In this document: positions 1 to 8,700 of the stretch, in pieces | Numbering within the stretch: position 1 is the first letter of the stretch | Layout of the letters: each line of letters starts with the position of its first letter | Assembly: GCF_900111245.1 (NCBI RefSeq) | Contig: NZ_FOGO01000011.1 | Coordinates: forward strand, 62,001 to 126,000 | Reading direction: 5' to 3' | Source: Streptomyces qinglanensis | GTDB lineage: Bacteria > Actinomycetota > Actinomycetes > Streptomycetales > Streptomycetaceae | Length of the DNA: 64,000 nt | Notes under the pieces: generated by a model | What the model was told of the DNA's origin: nothing | Database searches by the model: none | The model's input: only the letters and a program-made list of their open reading frames with translations | Position numbers and translations under genes: made by a program

Positions 1-583
1 CCTCCTGGGGCACAGCACAGCCGAGTTCGTATTGGATCTTCCGTAGCGCGTTCTGGTGGGCCTTTGCGGGGTCGCCGCGCTCGATCGCCTCCCGGTACCC
101 GGTTATGTTGTCGAGTACGTCCGGCCGGATTCCGCTGTCGTACTGAGGAAGAAGGGGATCGAAAGAAGAGAGGATCTCCTCATCCTCTGCGTAGGATATC
201 CAGGTGATTCCTGTTTCACTTTTCAGTGCGGAGAGAGCGACTGTACCCCGTGATACGGAGCGGATGATCTCCTGCTTGGCCAGGTAAGGCCCCTCCGACT
301 CGATGACGAAGCACCAGTCATCGTGAGTACCGGCGCGCAACAACGGGCCGTCGGCGCAGATCATTCCGCTACTGCGCAGCTCATCGATATCCAGTTCAGG
401 AACGTCCTCCTCTTCGAGATCCTCCCCAGCCATTTTGATGGCCTCGGCTTCCATTCGGTCCACAAGAGCGGCGCGATACCTGTCGCCCGATATCCGGGAG
501 AGAGTGTCCGTGGGTGAAATCCTGCGCGCGAAGAGAGCACAGTATCCGGTGTCGTACAGCTCCGAGTTCGGCAAAAGTTTCAT
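1..583 (-). CDS. DUF6461-like protein, 3' end cut by window edge; candidate immunity protein
   Basis: An open frame runs from an ATG at 583 to the left edge (about 194 residues seen, C-terminus missing). An in-frame TGA lies 18 bases upstream of the ATG, so no longer start is possible. The middle reads as a DUF6461-type core: a DDWCFVIESEGP stretch, then an SRGT and SAL segment, then a SYAEDEEILSSFDP motif followed by a helical end. That family is common in actinobacteria and has no established biochemical role. It lies 82 bases downstream of a secreted NucA/NucB-type nuclease on the same strand, the arrangement expected of a toxin followed by its antidote. The immunity role is inference only. 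Codon use is less GC-rich at third positions than in the core genes further along. Confidence 0.6.
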   Translation of the reverse strand, partial: MKLLPNSELYDTGYCALFARRISPTDTLSRISGDRYRAALVDRMEAEAIKMAGEDLEEEDVPELDIDELRSSGMICADGPLLRAGTHDDWCFVIESEGPYLAKQEIIRSVSRGTVALSALKSETGITWISYAEDEEILSSFDPLLPQYDSGIRPDVLDNITGYREAIERGDPAKAHQNALRKIQYELGCAVPQE

Positions 584-665
584 TTTCGCGATGCCGCCTC
601 ACTGGTCAGCTCATCACTGTGCGACCTGGTCCCCGGTCGGCGGACCAGGCCGTAGGGGAGCGGCG

Positions 666-2039
666 CTAGCCGTTTCCGGCACCGGCATCCACCCAGTAGG
701 AATCATTCTCCAGCAGGCGCCACTGCACGGTCTTCCGGCCGAGGTCACCACCCACACCCGTATTCTGGCTCTTCGGCATGCTGGCGCGACCACACTTGGC
801 GTCGGCGGGGGGATCGCCAACGTTGAACAGGATCAGGTACTCCTGACCGCCGATCACTCTGGCTTCGACCCAGTACTGCTGGCACTCAGCCCCAGTAGTG
901 ACCCCGAGCTGCCTACCACTCTCCTTCGAGCGCGCGAACGGGTATTCATCGCACGTCGGATCTGGGGTGTCCGGATCCGCTTTGAAGCTGCCGTCCTTGC
1001 AAATGACCCTGCGGTTCTCCTCCTCCTCGTCCGCGTCCGACTCGCGGTGCAGAGGCTGACCGTGTCCCTCCCACCCCGGATGTGTGGCCATGTTCTCCTG
1101 GACCGAGGCAATGAAATTGCGCGCTGCAGAGTACTTCTCGTTCACCACAAAGGTTGGGGTGAAATCCGGCTGGACACATCCCGCGTACGTGCCGACCTCG
1201 TTATCGCAGCGGACCCAGTACTGTCCGTCAGCTTGCTCCTCATCCCCACCCCATTCGGTGTTACCCCCAGTTGTACCCGAGATGTGAATGTACAGATCGT
1301 AGCTGAGTCGAAATTCCTTGTGACCCTGGTTTCCGGTCCAAGACCGTGTCCAAGTTCCGTCGATGGATCCGCCGACAGTGATCGGCCGAGGGTCGCCCCA
1401 CGGTGATGAATCTTGGCGGCAACTGTTGTCGAGCGAGCAGGTTGCGTTCACGGATATGGTCATCGCGGAAGAGGTGATATCGGATTCCACGAGATGAAAA
1501 TTCATGTACTCCGAGTATTCGACGGAGGTGTTCTTGGTGTCGATCTGTTGCTCTACCGTCGCGAGCGCCTCGCCCCAGATCGTACCATTCTGGGTATCGA
1601 CCACGAGAATGACCAAATTGCGTCGCGAGCAAATGGAGTTCCGAGTCACGTAGACCCGATCCATTGGCACGCCAGCACACCATACGGTGCCTGGGACGGA
1701 CGAAGATGACGAGCCTCTTCCGACTGCGCGCTCATCAGGCGCTCCCCACTTGAAGCACACGGCCCGCTTGTGGCCGGCCTTCCTCAGATTCGCCAAATTG
1801 CGTCGCATCTCAGCACAGTTGGACTGCGCCGAGCTCCCGCCCCGCAAGGGAAGGGACTGAAAGTCACGTGTGGGACTACTCCCTTTCTGGACAATGGTAT
1901 TGCCGCTACGTGCCCTTACGGAAGCCGCTCCCGCTGACTCGTCGGAGCGTGCTGCGTCGGCTCTTGCGGCAACGGGAACAAATAAGGCAGTAATTGCTAT
2001 TACGGCTACCGCTAGTGACCTTCGAGATCTGGTGCGCAA
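666..2039 (-). CDS. Secreted NucA/NucB-type DNase-domain protein
   Basis: The preferred start is the TTG at 2039, because GGGAGGG sits 7 bases upstream and the protein then opens with a textbook signal peptide (basic MRTRSRRS, hydrophobic stretch, cleavage near ARADA). A longer frame from an ATG at 2108 would bury that signal. The mature protein of about 430 residues has a large middle region rich in beta-type sequence and Cys pairs, with no family recognised. Its C-terminal part carries DPTCDEYPFARSKESG, the signature of the NucA/NucB deoxyribonuclease family, with the conserved Asp-Glu pair. Known members are extracellular DNases from Bacillus. Here it could be a nutritional nuclease or a secreted toxin; the DUF6461 gene just downstream favours the latter weakly. 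Confidence 0.7.
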   Translation of the reverse strand: MRTRSRRSLAVAVIAITALFVPVAARADAARSDESAGAASVRARSGNTIVQKGSSPTRDFQSLPLRGGSSAQSNCAEMRRNLANLRKAGHKRAVCFKWGAPDERAVGRGSSSSSVPGTVWCAGVPMDRVYVTRNSICSRRNLVILVVDTQNGTIWGEALATVEQQIDTKNTSVEYSEYMNFHLVESDITSSAMTISVNATCSLDNSCRQDSSPWGDPRPITVGGSIDGTWTRSWTGNQGHKEFRLSYDLYIHISGTTGGNTEWGGDEEQADGQYWVRCDNEVGTYAGCVQPDFTPTFVVNEKYSAARNFIASVQENMATHPGWEGHGQPLHRESDADEEEENRRVICKDGSFKADPDTPDPTCDEYPFARSKESGRQLGVTTGAECQQYWVEARVIGGQEYLILFNVGDPPADAKCGRASMPKSQNTGVGGDLGRKTVQWRLLENDSYWVDAGAGNG

Positions 2040-2254
2040 ATGCGGTTCCCTCCCATACCCGTGCGGACACGGTCGTCCGTTTCGGCGACCGATACAATCA
2101 CTGCCCAATCAGCCCGTCAACGATTATTTCCGGACAGCGATGGGGCATTCTCAGGGGGCGGTTCGCGAAGATTCGAGTGGCTCTGTCGTTGCCTGATGAT
2201 GTGGGTGCAGGCGGAATCTTCCGGTCCGCAGCCAGCGGTCTGTTGGGGTGGCCG

Positions 2255-2335
2255 GTGAGTGAACGCAAGCCGTGCCCGAGCGACTTGGAGTCCTTGGAGA
2301 ATGATCTTCGTTTGGCACGTGGGAGGGGCAGGTGA
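2255..2335 (+). pseudogene. Possible transposase N-terminal scrap
   Basis: From the GTG at 2255 the frame reads VSERKPCPSDLESLENDL and stops at 2335. The first ten residues closely match the conserved opening (SERKPYPSDL) of many Streptomyces IS5-group transposases, after which similarity is lost. It lies just before a second transposase scrap. Short, so only a weak call. Confidence 0.3.
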
Positions 2336-2350
2336 TCTCATTCCTCGGGG

Positions 2351-2484
2351 GTGAGGGTGACCCGACCGAAGTCGTGGGAGGTCAGTGACGAGGTGTGGGC
2401 AGTGATCGAGCCGTTCCTGCCCAGGCGCGAACACCGCTTCCGGTACCCGAGCCGCAAGCGGATCGATGACCGCAAGACGCTGCA
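2351..2484 (+). pseudogene. Truncated IS5-family transposase N-terminus
   Basis: From the GTG at 2351 the frame encodes SWEVSDEVWAVIEPFLP, then RRFRYP-type and RKRIDDRK motifs. This is the DUF4096-type N-terminal helix-turn-helix region of IS5/IS4-group transposases. Intact family members continue with a GIPW motif and a DDE catalytic domain for another 200 or so residues. Here the similarity ends abruptly near 2484, and sequence of a different gene relic follows at once. No terminal inverted repeats were recognised. It marks an old insertion or deletion scar at the edge of the accessory region. Confidence 0.6.
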
Positions 2485-2490
2485 GCCGAC

Positions 2491-2935
2491 GTGCGGCTCC
2501 TGCCCGTCGGATCACCTCGCCACCTGGCCGACGTACTGAACGGCACACTGAGCCAAGCGAAGCACCTGGTCTTCAGCTGCCATGGCGATGACCGGGGCAT
2601 GATTCTGGACCGGCTTGCCCCCGAACTGGAGGGGCAGCAGCCCTTCAACGACGTACTCACCCCCGGCCTCGTGGCCGAGCTGGGTTGCTCGCCTCGGTCC
2701 ACAGTTCTCAGCACCGGTTGCACGACCGGGACCGACGCCCTGGCACGCGCCTTCCTGGACGGAGGGTGCGCTGCCTACCTCGCGCCTCGGAGATCCCCAG
2801 GGGGGGGCAGCGGTTCTGGCCTTCGTCTCCGCTTTCTACTACCAGGTGCTGACTCTCGGTGCCTCGCTGGCCGACGCAGTCACCGGCGCCAGAGGGCTGG
2901 GCGGAGACACCGAACTGTTCCGCCTGTGGACCTGA
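2491..2935 (+). pseudogene. Frameshifted, 5'-truncated relic with caspase-like CHG and STGC motifs
   Basis: Two frames together give one continuous protein end. Frame one runs from about 2491 to the G-run at 2800-2807 and contains HLVFSCHGDD and STVLSTGC. Frame two continues from the G-run with AAVLAFVSAFYYQVL and ends in DTELFRLWT at 2935. One extra G in the eight-G run restores nothing unless removed, so this is a +1 frameshift. The N-terminal half of the expected protein (roughly 80-100 residues) is missing at the junction with the transposase scrap. Relatives in Streptomyces are often labelled delta-aminolevulinate dehydratase, which looks unfounded. The His-Gly and Cys motifs instead resemble the CHAT/caspase arrangement; that reading is inference. 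Confidence 0.5.
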
Positions 2936-2951
2936 CGACCGGTCACGCCGG

Positions 2952-3392
2952 TCAGACGTGCCCGGGGGCGTCCACCTCCGCCCAGACCGTCTTGCCCGGA
3001 CCCAGCCGTGCGCTCACGTCCCACCGGGAGGCCAGCGCGTCGACGAGCAGCAGACCGCGCCCCCAGTCCTGGTGCGTGGAGGGCGCCAGCGTTACGGGCA
3101 GTCCGGGGTAGGTATCGGAGACCTCGGCCCGTACCCGCCCGCTCTCCCGGTCGCGGAGGAGCCGCAGTTCGAAGTCACGGCCCGGAACGCGGCCGTGCAG
3201 CACCGCGTTGGAGCTGAGCTCCGCGACGATCAGCGTCACTGCCTCGGAGAGCGGGGCGCCGTACGGCACGCCCCACACATCGAGCTGCCACGCGGCCAGC
3301 CGGCGCGCGAGCCGCGCACCGCGCCGGGTCGCGGAGAACCGCTGTACGAACACATCGGTGGTGAGGGGCACTTCGGCCCGGGGAGCGTGCAT
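2952..3392 (-). CDS. ATP-binding protein, anti-sigma-kinase-like HATPase_c_2 domain
   Basis: A 146-residue protein built on one RsbW/SpoIIAB-type histidine-kinase-like ATPase fold. The N-box is visible as VAELSSNAVLHG, where the Asn binds Mg-ATP, and a G-box-like DWGRGLLLVDAL follows near the C-terminus. Start ATG at 3392, with GAGG a few bases upstream. It is divergent from an XRE regulator and DUF397 gene. This trio (HATPase, XRE-DUF5753, DUF397) is the recurring WhiJ/AbaA-type set found in many copies in Streptomyces genomes and tied in some cases to development and antibiotic production. The protein is likely cytoplasmic and may phosphorylate or sequester a partner; the partner is not known. 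Confidence 0.8.
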   Translation of the reverse strand: MHAPRAEVPLTTDVFVQRFSATRRGARLARRLAAWQLDVWGVPYGAPLSEAVTLIVAELSSNAVLHGRVPGRDFELRLLRDRESGRVRAEVSDTYPGLPVTLAPSTHQDWGRGLLLVDALASRWDVSARLGPGKTVWAEVDAPGHV

Positions 3393-3547
3393 GATCCTCA
3401 GCGTTCCGGGATGCCCCGGTCACTGACAGATACGGCGCCGGTACAGATGTCGCTGTACCAGTTCACGCACTGGACTGGGTGCACCACCGTCCGTGACCCT
3501 GAACAGGTTGAGCGGGGAACGGCACACGGCACGGAAGGCGCGCGACG

Positions 3548-4393
3548 ATGACGTCGGACCAGGACGCGACTGCACCCAGCGAACCCGAAGTCTCGGACGG
3601 ACTCAAGACCTTCGGCTCAGTACTGAAGGCCCTGCGCGACGAGGCGGGCCTGACCCAGGAGGAGTTCGCCCCGCGCATCCGCTACTCGACCCACTACGTC
3701 GCCAAGATCGAACAGGGCAAGCGGTTCCCTCCGGGAGACCTGCCGCAACGGTCCGAACCGGTACTGGGCCCCCTCGCGGCCAAGGTCCTCAAAGCCGCCG
3801 CCAAGAGCCTGCGGCGCAAGGCCGGACTGGCCTCCTGGTTCCAGCAGTGGGCGGGCATCGAAGAGGAAGCGATCACCCTGTACGCCTACGAGTGCCGGGC
3901 GATCCCGGGGCTGTTGCAGCCGGAGGCGTACATCAGGGGCCTGTCCGAACGCAGGCTGCCGCCCCTCACCCCGGAGCAGATCGACTGGCAGGTGGCGGCC
4001 CGGCTGGAGCGCCAGAACCTTCTGGCCGAGCGCCCCAACACCGCCTTCAGCTTCATCATCGAGCAGTACCTTCTCGAACGCGATCTGGGCGGCCCCGAGG
4101 TGACCGCCGCAGTGATCGACCACCTGCTGGAGATGGGACGCCGGATCAATGTCGAGATCCAGCTCATGCCGGTTCACCAGCCCGAGCACGTAGGTGCTGA
4201 CGGCCAGATGTACCTGGCAGAAACGCAGACCAACGAGTGGGTCGGGTACGTGGAGGGGCACGAGAGCAGCGCTCTCCTCACCGACCCGAAAGCTGTCAGT
4301 GCAATGCTCCAGCGCTATGGCAAGATGCGCTCACAGGCCCTGAGCCACGAAGCCTCGGTGAGCCTGCTGAAGCAGATTCGAGGAGCGCTATGA
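3548..4393 (+). CDS. XRE-family regulator with DUF5753 domain (WhiJ/Scr1 type)
   Basis: A 281-residue DNA-binding protein. The N-terminal helix-turn-helix spans about residues 20-75 (FGSVLKALRDEAGLTQEEFA, then YVAKIEQGKR). From about residue 105 to the end is a DUF5753 domain, recognisable by YECRAIPGLLQPEAY and SFIIEQYLLER. The stop overlaps the ATG of the DUF397 gene (ATGA), so the two are translationally coupled. The HATPase gene is divergent, with 155 bases between the start codons that must hold both promoters. Members of this family act as repressors whose activity is tuned by the small DUF397 partner in the WhiJ case; for this copy the targets are unknown. Confidence 0.88.
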   Translation: MTSDQDATAPSEPEVSDGLKTFGSVLKALRDEAGLTQEEFAPRIRYSTHYVAKIEQGKRFPPGDLPQRSEPVLGPLAAKVLKAAAKSLRRKAGLASWFQQWAGIEEEAITLYAYECRAIPGLLQPEAYIRGLSERRLPPLTPEQIDWQVAARLERQNLLAERPNTAFSFIIEQYLLERDLGGPEVTAAVIDHLLEMGRRINVEIQLMPVHQPEHVGADGQMYLAETQTNEWVGYVEGHESSALLTDPKAVSAMLQRYGKMRSQALSHEASVSLLKQIRGAL

Positions 4394-4578
4394 GCACCGA
4401 ACTGGACTGGCACAAGAGCAGCTACAGCGGCAGTAGTGGCGACAACTGCGTCGAGGTCGCTGTCGGGTCGGAGACGGTCCACGTCCGCGACTCGAAGGAC
4501 ACCGGGATCCGCCCGCTCGCCGTCTCGCCCACCGCATGGGCAGCCTTCACCACGCAGGCGGCGACCACCACCCCGTGA
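4390..4578 (+). CDS. DUF397 small protein, partner of the XRE regulator
   Basis: A 62-residue protein that starts inside the stop of the regulator gene. It shows the DUF397 pattern: DWHKSSYSG near the start, then NCVEVA, VHVRDSKD and a final W-x-x-F helix. Such proteins accompany WhiJ-type regulators and have been proposed to bind them and relieve or modify repression. The coupling by ATGA overlap supports equimolar production. A strong intrinsic terminator follows 18 bases downstream, so the operon is the regulator plus this gene only. Confidence 0.88.
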   Translation: MSTELDWHKSSYSGSSGDNCVEVAVGSETVHVRDSKDTGIRPLAVSPTAWAAFTTQAATTTP

Positions 4579-4596
4579 GCTGACCACCCGGCCACC

Positions 4597-4628
4597 GGCG
4601 GGGCGGAGCACCACCCCTCCGCCCCGCC
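4597..4628 (+). terminator. Intrinsic terminator after the XRE-DUF397 operon
   Basis: A perfect 12-bp GC stem (GGCGGGGCGGAG with CTCCGCCCCGCC) and an 8-base loop, 18 bases after the DUF397 stop. There is no clear U-run, as is usual in Streptomyces. Confidence 0.7.
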
Positions 4629-5217
4629 ACCGAGCGGCCACTCGCAGCCGGTACCAGTTCGCCCTGCTCGCCGGGGCCTTCATGCGCGGCTGAGCGGCCC
4701 GCCGCCCGCGCCCCTTCTTGGACCGGCCGCCACGCCATCAACTGGACTTCTGCGCACCCGTGCTGACGCAGCAACGCTTGGGGACAGCTCACTGACGGAC
4801 AGTTCGTCCTGCCTCCGCACCGCCGGCACCGCCCGGGAACTGGCACCCGCACCCGACGCCTGGCACCCCCATCTGACCGACACCCTCACCGTCCACGACC
4901 TCCCCTGCACCCACGGCACCATGGGCCAACCGGAAGCCAGCCCAAGCAGGCAAGCTGCTGACCCCGCCGGAGTAACAGCCCCCGCGCCCGCGGAGAATCT
5001 CCGCCCCGCCTGCAGCACGGATGTGCGAACATATCTCCCGGTGTCCGTACGGTGACGCTGCGGGAGGGGAGAATCCGCAGCAGCTCGGCGAGGGCGGTCA
5101 GGGCCCCTCGCCCTCTTCTCTCCGCCCGGCTCCTCGTGCCGGAGGCGGCCGAGCTAGGCAGAAGCGTCTCGGACACGGCCGAACTCACGCGCGTCGGGCG
5201 GGGGGAAGGAAACGGGT
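4629..5217. other. 589-base gap; no intact gene, possible gene-end relic near 4780-4950
   Basis: No frame here has both a convincing start and coding bias. On the plus strand around 4850-4930 one frame reads PDAWHPHLTDTLTVHDLPC followed by THGTMGQPEA. This resembles the C-terminal end of an alpha/beta-hydrolase thioesterase of the type that closes NRPS or PKS proteins. It lacks the catalytic part, so at best it is a relic. The last 40 bases hold the GGAAGGA ribosome site of the next gene. Confidence 0.25.
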
Positions 5218-5781
5218 ATGTCAGGGGACGACAAGCCCCAGCACGGGCAGGACGGCCCGCAACCGGGTGACGGCTACGCGCTGGAGATCTCCTCGGTGCG
5301 CAAGGTCATGGAGCCGCTGCAGGAGTCCGTCCTCGCCGCCCACCGGATCAAGGACGACTGGAAGCCGATGGCTGCCGACATCCACCTCGCGGCCACCATC
5401 GAGATCGAGAAGCCCGCCAAGGAAGTGCTCTCCGAGTGGGGCTTCGGCATGGGCCGCCTCGCCGAGCACACGGAAGACATCCTCAAGACGCTGCAACAGG
5501 TCATCTCCGCCTACATCATGGCCGACCTGCTGCGAGTGAAGGACTTCTCCCCGACGGAAGACAACATGGCGAAACTTCCGACGGGCGACCACGGACTGCG
5601 GGCGTGGAATAACAAGGACCGGGGTGATTTCGACCCGGCACCGAAGAGTCTCCAGGAACAGTGGGAGGACGAGCCGCAGATGCCCTCGAAGCCCCGGGTC
5701 AAGGACGGCGAAGGTACCGGGAAGGGGTGGCTCGTCGACGGCGGGGGCCCCAAGGAGGAGGGGAAACCCAAGATCGCATGA
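5218..5781 (+). CDS. Helical ESX-like partner protein upstream of RHS toxin
   Basis: A 187-residue protein with GGAAGGA 7 bases before its ATG. Residues about 20-110 look like two long amphipathic helices, with a K-D-D-W turn near residue 51 in place of the classical WXG. The C-terminal 70 residues are charged, Pro/Gly rich and probably disordered. No catalytic motif is visible. Its stop overlaps the ATG of the RHS gene (ATGA), so the two are coupled. Small helical proteins encoded just before T7SS/ESX-exported toxins in actinobacteria usually act as secretion partners or targeting factors. I infer that role here from size, predicted helicity and position; the family itself is not recognised with certainty. 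Confidence 0.6.
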   Translation: MSGDDKPQHGQDGPQPGDGYALEISSVRKVMEPLQESVLAAHRIKDDWKPMAADIHLAATIEIEKPAKEVLSEWGFGMGRLAEHTEDILKTLQQVISAYIMADLLRVKDFSPTEDNMAKLPTGDHGLRAWNNKDRGDFDPAPKSLQEQWEDEPQMPSKPRVKDGEGTGKGWLVDGGGPKEEGKPKIA

Positions 5782-8700
5782 CCTCGAAGGACGCGACAGA
5801 GGGCAGCTCGCCGGGCAGCCCCACCGAGCGCATACCGCCGCACGCCAAGCCCGACGACGTCATACCCGGCGATCCGGACAAGGTCGATGATCTGGTCGTC
5901 AAGCTGCGTGCCTACGCGGGTGCGTTCAAGGACGGCAACGACAAACTGGCAGCCCTCTCTCGGATGGCATGGACCGGCGCGGCCTCCCAGAGTTTCACCG
6001 ACGCCATCGAGGTCCTGCCGAAGGAACTGAAAAGGGCGCGCAAGCACTTCCTCTCGGCTGCTCACGCCCTCGACGCCTACGCGGACAAACTTCGCTCCGT
6101 CCACAAGCGGGTCAAGCCGATCATCACGGACGCGGACGCTGCTCGGGCGGCCTCCAAGAAGTACGTCACGCAGTCCCACGAGTACGACGCGGCCGTGGCC
6201 CGCAAGGACGAGGACCTGCCGGACAAGCCACCGGACGAAGATCCCGGCGTCTCCGCGCTCAGTGACTGCTACCGCCGCCTGGACATCCTGGAGAAGGAGC
6301 TTCAGGGCGTCGTCGACGTCTCGAAGCGAAAGCTGGAGCAGGCAGCGGAGAAGGCCCCCGATCCGCCCAAAGGCATGGCAGGCGTCCATGAGCGGGGCCA
6401 GGACTTCCTCAGCGGTGCGGCCGAGAGCATCCGCGGCATGTACAAGCAGGGCGAGTACTTCGTCGAGGACGGCTACGGCGGCGCCTCCATGCAGCTCGCC
6501 GGCATGGCGGACGGCGCGGCCTATGCGGCTCAGCATCCCAAGGAGTTCGCCAAGGCGGTCGTCAACTGGGAGGAGTGGCAGCGCAACCCCTCCCGCGCGG
6601 CGGGCCAGCTCACCCCGGACCTGCTGATGGGACTGGCGACCGGTGGGGTCGGCAGTGCCCTGCGCAAGGGCGGCTCGGCGGCCAAGAACGCCGCCCAGCG
6701 GCTGGTCAGCCGGGAGCGGGCGCTGCGCCGCGACGGCAGCGCGCGGGACCGGGCGGACGGGCCGGACCAGAGCGACGTGGGCAACGGCGAGCGGACCGGC
6801 GAGAGCGATCCGGTCGATGTGGTGAGCGGTGAGATGTTCACCTCCACGACGGATGTTGCTCTGCCTGGTGATCTGCCGTTGTTGCTGGAGCGGCATTATG
6901 TGTCGGGGCATCCGTGTGGGGGCTGGTTCGGGCCGACGTGGGCGGGGACGCTGGATCAGCGGGTGGAGCTGGATGAGCGGGGGATCGTCTTCGTCGCGGA
7001 CGACGGGATGGTGCTGAGCTATCCGGTGCCCGAGGCGGAGGTGCCGGTGCTGCCGGTCAGTGGGCCGCGGTGGCCGCTGTGCTGGGACGGCAAGCCGGAC
7101 GGCACGATGACGATCACCGCACCGGAGCGCAACCGCACCCTGCACTTCGCCCCGCTGCCCGCCGGTGGACGCGAGCTGGCGCTGCGGGCGATCAGCGACC
7201 GGGCGGGCAACCGCATCGACATCGCCTACGACCAGGCGGGCGCACCGCAGCGGGTGACCCACTCGGGCGGCTACCGGATCGCGGTGGACACCGATGCGGA
7301 GCTGATGCGGATCACCGCGCTGCGCATGCTGCACGGCCCGGACGAGGAGCGCAGCACCCTCCTGGTCTCCTACCGCTATGACCAGGCCGGGGACCTCGCC
7401 GAGATCGTCAACTCCACCGGGCAGCCGCTGCGCTATCGCTACGACGAGGCCCACCGCATCACCTCGTGGAAGGACCGCAACGGCACCGCCTTCGGCTACG
7501 TCTACGACCACCGCGGCCGCGTCCTGCGCACCATCGGACCCGACGGCACCTTCTCGGGCCGCTTCTTCTACGACGAGGCGGCCCGCACCACCCGCTACAC
7601 CGACTCCCTGGGCCACCAGTCCGTCTACGTCTACAACGAGGCCCACCGCATCGTTGCCGAGACCGACACTCTCGGCCACACCACCCGCACCGAATGGGAC
7701 GCGGCCAACCGCCACCCGGTGGCCGTCACCGACCCGCTGGGCCGCACCACCCGCTACACCTACGACGAGGCGGGCAACCTCACCCGCATCCAGCGCCCCG
7801 ACGGCAGCACCACCACCGCCCTCTACGACGACGACTGCCTCCCGCTGGAGATCCGCGACCCCAACGACGGCCTGTGGCAGCACACCTACGACGACCAGGG
7901 CAACCGCACCTCCACCACCGACCCGGCCGGCAACACCACCCGCTACACCTACAACCAGGCCGGACACCTCACCTCCGTCACCGACCCCCTCGGCCACACC
8001 ACCACGGTCACCCCCAACCCGGCCGGCCTCCCCACCACCCTCACCGACCCCCTCGGCAACACCACCCACATCCGCCGCGGCCCCCACGGCCGCATCACCA
8101 CCCTCACCGACCCGATGGGCCACACCACCCGACACGGCTGGACCATCGAAGGCAAACCCGCCTGGCGGCAGGACCCGGACGGCAATATCGAGAAGTGGGA
8201 CTGGGACGGGGAAGGGAATCTCGTCTCCCACACCGACGCCGCAGGCCACACCACGGAGTACACCCACACCCACTTCGACCTACCCGCCACCCGTACCGAT
8301 CCGGACGGCGCGGAGTACGCCTTCGCGTACGACACCGAGCTGCGTCTGGTGGAGGTCACCAATCCCCAGGGCAGGACGTGGGGCTACGAGTACGACCCAG
8401 TGGGCCGCCTCGTCGCGGAGACCGACTTCAACGGGGCGACACAGACATACGAACTGGACGCGGCAGGCGGCCTCCTCGCGCAGACAAACGCGATGGGCGA
8501 GCGGCTGACCTATGTGCGGGACCAGCTCGGACGCCCCGTCGAACAGGCCGACGAGGCGACCGGCGAAGTGACGACGTACGCGTACGACACAGCAGGTGCG
8601 CTCGTTCGCACAGCGAACGCTGCGGCGGAGGTGACGCTGGAGCGGGACGCACTCGGCCGCGTCCTGTCGGAGACCGTCAACGGCCGCACGGTCTCGTACG

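Noticed and set aside
5511..8273. A 920-codon minus-strand open frame opposite the RHS gene
   Set aside because: Product is almost all Gly/Val/Arg/Asp and mirrors the YD repeats of the real gene on the other strand.
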